Source: RI-92 sp037384645
GTDB lineage: Bacteria > Pseudomonadota > Gammaproteobacteria > UBA6429 > Thiohalophilaceae
Reading direction: 5' to 3'
DNA: 64,000 bases
Assembly (NCBI GenBank): GCA_037384645.1
Contig: JARRNT010000009.1
Span: 1 to 64,000 of the forward strand
Shown here: positions 63,801-64,000 of the stretch, one piece after another
How positions within the stretch are numbered: position 1 is the first letter of the stretch
How the letters are laid out: every line of letters begins with the position of its first letter
Made by a program: the position numbers and the translations under genes
The notes under the pieces: generated by a model
What the model was told of the DNA's origin: nothing
Database searches by the model: none
Seen by the model: only the letters and a program-made list of their open reading frames with translations

Positions 63801-64000
63801 TTGCGTTGCAATTCGTTATACAGGTACATCAGGCTGGTGGTCTCGTTGGCCCCCACCTCGAATTGCACCGTGACCATGCCGACATCATTGCCGGCATAAC
63901 CATAGACGTGTTTGACACCACGCAAAGACGACATCAACTGCTGTAAAGGCTGTACCACCTGGCGTTGAATCTGCTCCGGTCCGTTACCCGGCCGGGCGAC
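60893..64000 (-). CDS. RND-family efflux permease (5' end outside window)
   Basis: The frame is open to base 64000; the first visible residues are VARPGNGPEQIQRQVVQPL, which by comparison with the family begin some 40 residues into the protein. About 1035 residues are visible, with two blocks of membrane helices and two large periplasmic loops. In membrane helix 4 the sequence is LGLLVDAGIVVIENIHRHLH, so the proton-relay Asp pair of AcrB (DD) is Asp-Ala, as in many heavy-metal RND pumps. The substrate is not predictable. The membrane-fusion partner would be upstream, outside the window. Confidence 0.88.
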   Translation of the reverse strand, partial: VARPGNGPEQIQRQVVQPLQQLMSSLRGVKHVYGYAGNDVGMVTVQFEVGANETTSLMYLYNELQRNIDRLPPGSRPPLVKSIGINDVPIMAITLSSSQLGGTQLRDVAEHFLAALHTVPDVGISQVIGAEPKAVKILIDPQRLASSGVSLNQLLKVLKGSNVIVPGGKLEQQNREIPLRVSATFGSVRDLGSIIIGAKGKRPIYLKDVAHIVQGPRNHDQHAWVAFGRGAGAQAFAPENAVTITIGKRAGTNAVTVAHAVQSKLKLLEREALPAGVHVTLTRNYGHRANEAVNTLIEHLAVAVGVVLVILFFFLGWREAVIVTLLVPLTLFVVLGVGMTMGQTINRITLFALILSLGLLVDAGIVVIENIHRHLHQVRSVRDFSQLLIQATNEIGNPTNIATLAVILAFIPMLFVTGMMGPFMRPIPINVPIAMIASLILAYIVVPYIARLWLRSKAALHEGQQRPSLEEEDSAPQDPLRKLYLRVFTPLQANRRMRNIFFVVVGLLLLASLLMPAWQFIRPSGMNGPESLFGVNLKMLPEGNVSTFTLQIQTPAGTALPATNRIALAVAQKVASNRYVTNVDAYLGRTGPLSFAGMVRGDEIMRGGNIAQLVVNLVPKGERPHTALISEQIWKTLKPLRTEFADTHIMLFLVPPGPPTRAQVVARIYGPDYSTLRKIAASVSQDFRQVYGMINVHDSVTTTRPEYQIRVDPHKAMVSGVAPGQVAQLVHNLVAGTGIGSVFRPSVEPEDIVVKLAQPDRAWIQQVENLTITSQQGKQVPLSSIVDIRQVDAAKPIFSVDGNHVVYVMGDSLGYSPEFAALVLNHKLDGKTLPSGVTLTTGNLGFTSAQPDGISKYQVFWGGDMRLTLDVFRDLGAAFIVALVFIYLLLVAYYQSFVLPLIVMGAIPLTLVGIFPGHWAFAVPFNATSMIGFIALAGIVVRNSLLLIDFILDYRRQGYSIEEAVREAGAVRFRPILLTALAIMFGSAVMISDPVFGGLAVALISGTFASTILTLIVIPLLYMLWQQWVARRQYS

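Noticed and set aside
1..64000. CRISPR array, prophage, insertion sequence, rRNA or tRNA genes
   Set aside because: I saw no regularly spaced repeats, transposase or integrase, phage structural genes, or cloverleaf/rRNA-like sequence. tRNA absence was judged by eye only.

Overview
The window reads as a chromosomal segment of a gammaproteobacterium. The purA-hisZ-DUF2065-hflC-hflK-hflX-hfq-miaA-mutL-amiC-tsaE-nnr series, with queG divergent, is the usual arrangement in that class. hisZ and the large formate dehydrogenase/molybdenum cofactor block suggest a respiratory or chemolithotrophic lineage; the genus cannot be fixed from sequence alone. There is one short run of N (34295-34302), and both window ends cut genes.

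Region A (1-28.1 kb) is a formate dehydrogenase and Mo/W island. Leftward, a TorD-like chaperone, a Tat mini-protein, FdhA, FdhB, FdhC, a NarI-like cytochrome b and an HdrD/DsrK-like Fe-S protein (cut at base 1) form one apparent operon. Ahead of it are DUF3305, DUF3306 and a multi-cluster Fe-S protein. Rightward run moaA, fdhD and an HTH/PBP-domain regulator. An NtrC-type response regulator and a Cache-type sensor kinase follow leftward. Then come an unknown 118-residue protein with mobA-mobB-moeA, a TiaS-like protein with a small membrane protein, a TonB-dependent receptor and a TonB protein, and finally a leftward WtpABC-type tungstate/molybdate ABC transporter.

The most interesting signal is regulatory. 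A 17-bp dyad, best copy TGGGACATTTTGTCCCA, occurs about ten times in five intergenic regions of this island, and each region also holds a sigma-54 -24/-12 element (six in all) facing an operon. The two-component system in the middle has the GAFTGA motif needed to activate sigma-54. I infer one dedicated regulon joining formate dehydrogenase, cofactor maturation and metal-oxyanion uptake. It includes a candidate outer-membrane route (TonB-dependent receptor, TonB, small membrane protein, TiaS-like protein) that I do not recognise as a described system.

Region B (28.2-31.6 kb) holds a BPSS1780-type membrane protein, an HD-GYP response regulator and a decayed chemoreceptor fragment. Region C (31.6-45.5 kb) is the conserved housekeeping series. 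Region D (45.7-48.2 kb) is a second mobA-mobB-moeA set in the same order, without the dyads. Region E (48.2-64 kb) has thioredoxin, Nudix, Hsp15, glycolate oxidase subunits D and E without F, a PAP2 phosphatase, two GT4 glycosyltransferases, an LpxH-like phosphoesterase, convergent ppx and ppk (a good Pho box before ppk), an unknown 226-residue protein and an RND efflux permease cut by the window end.
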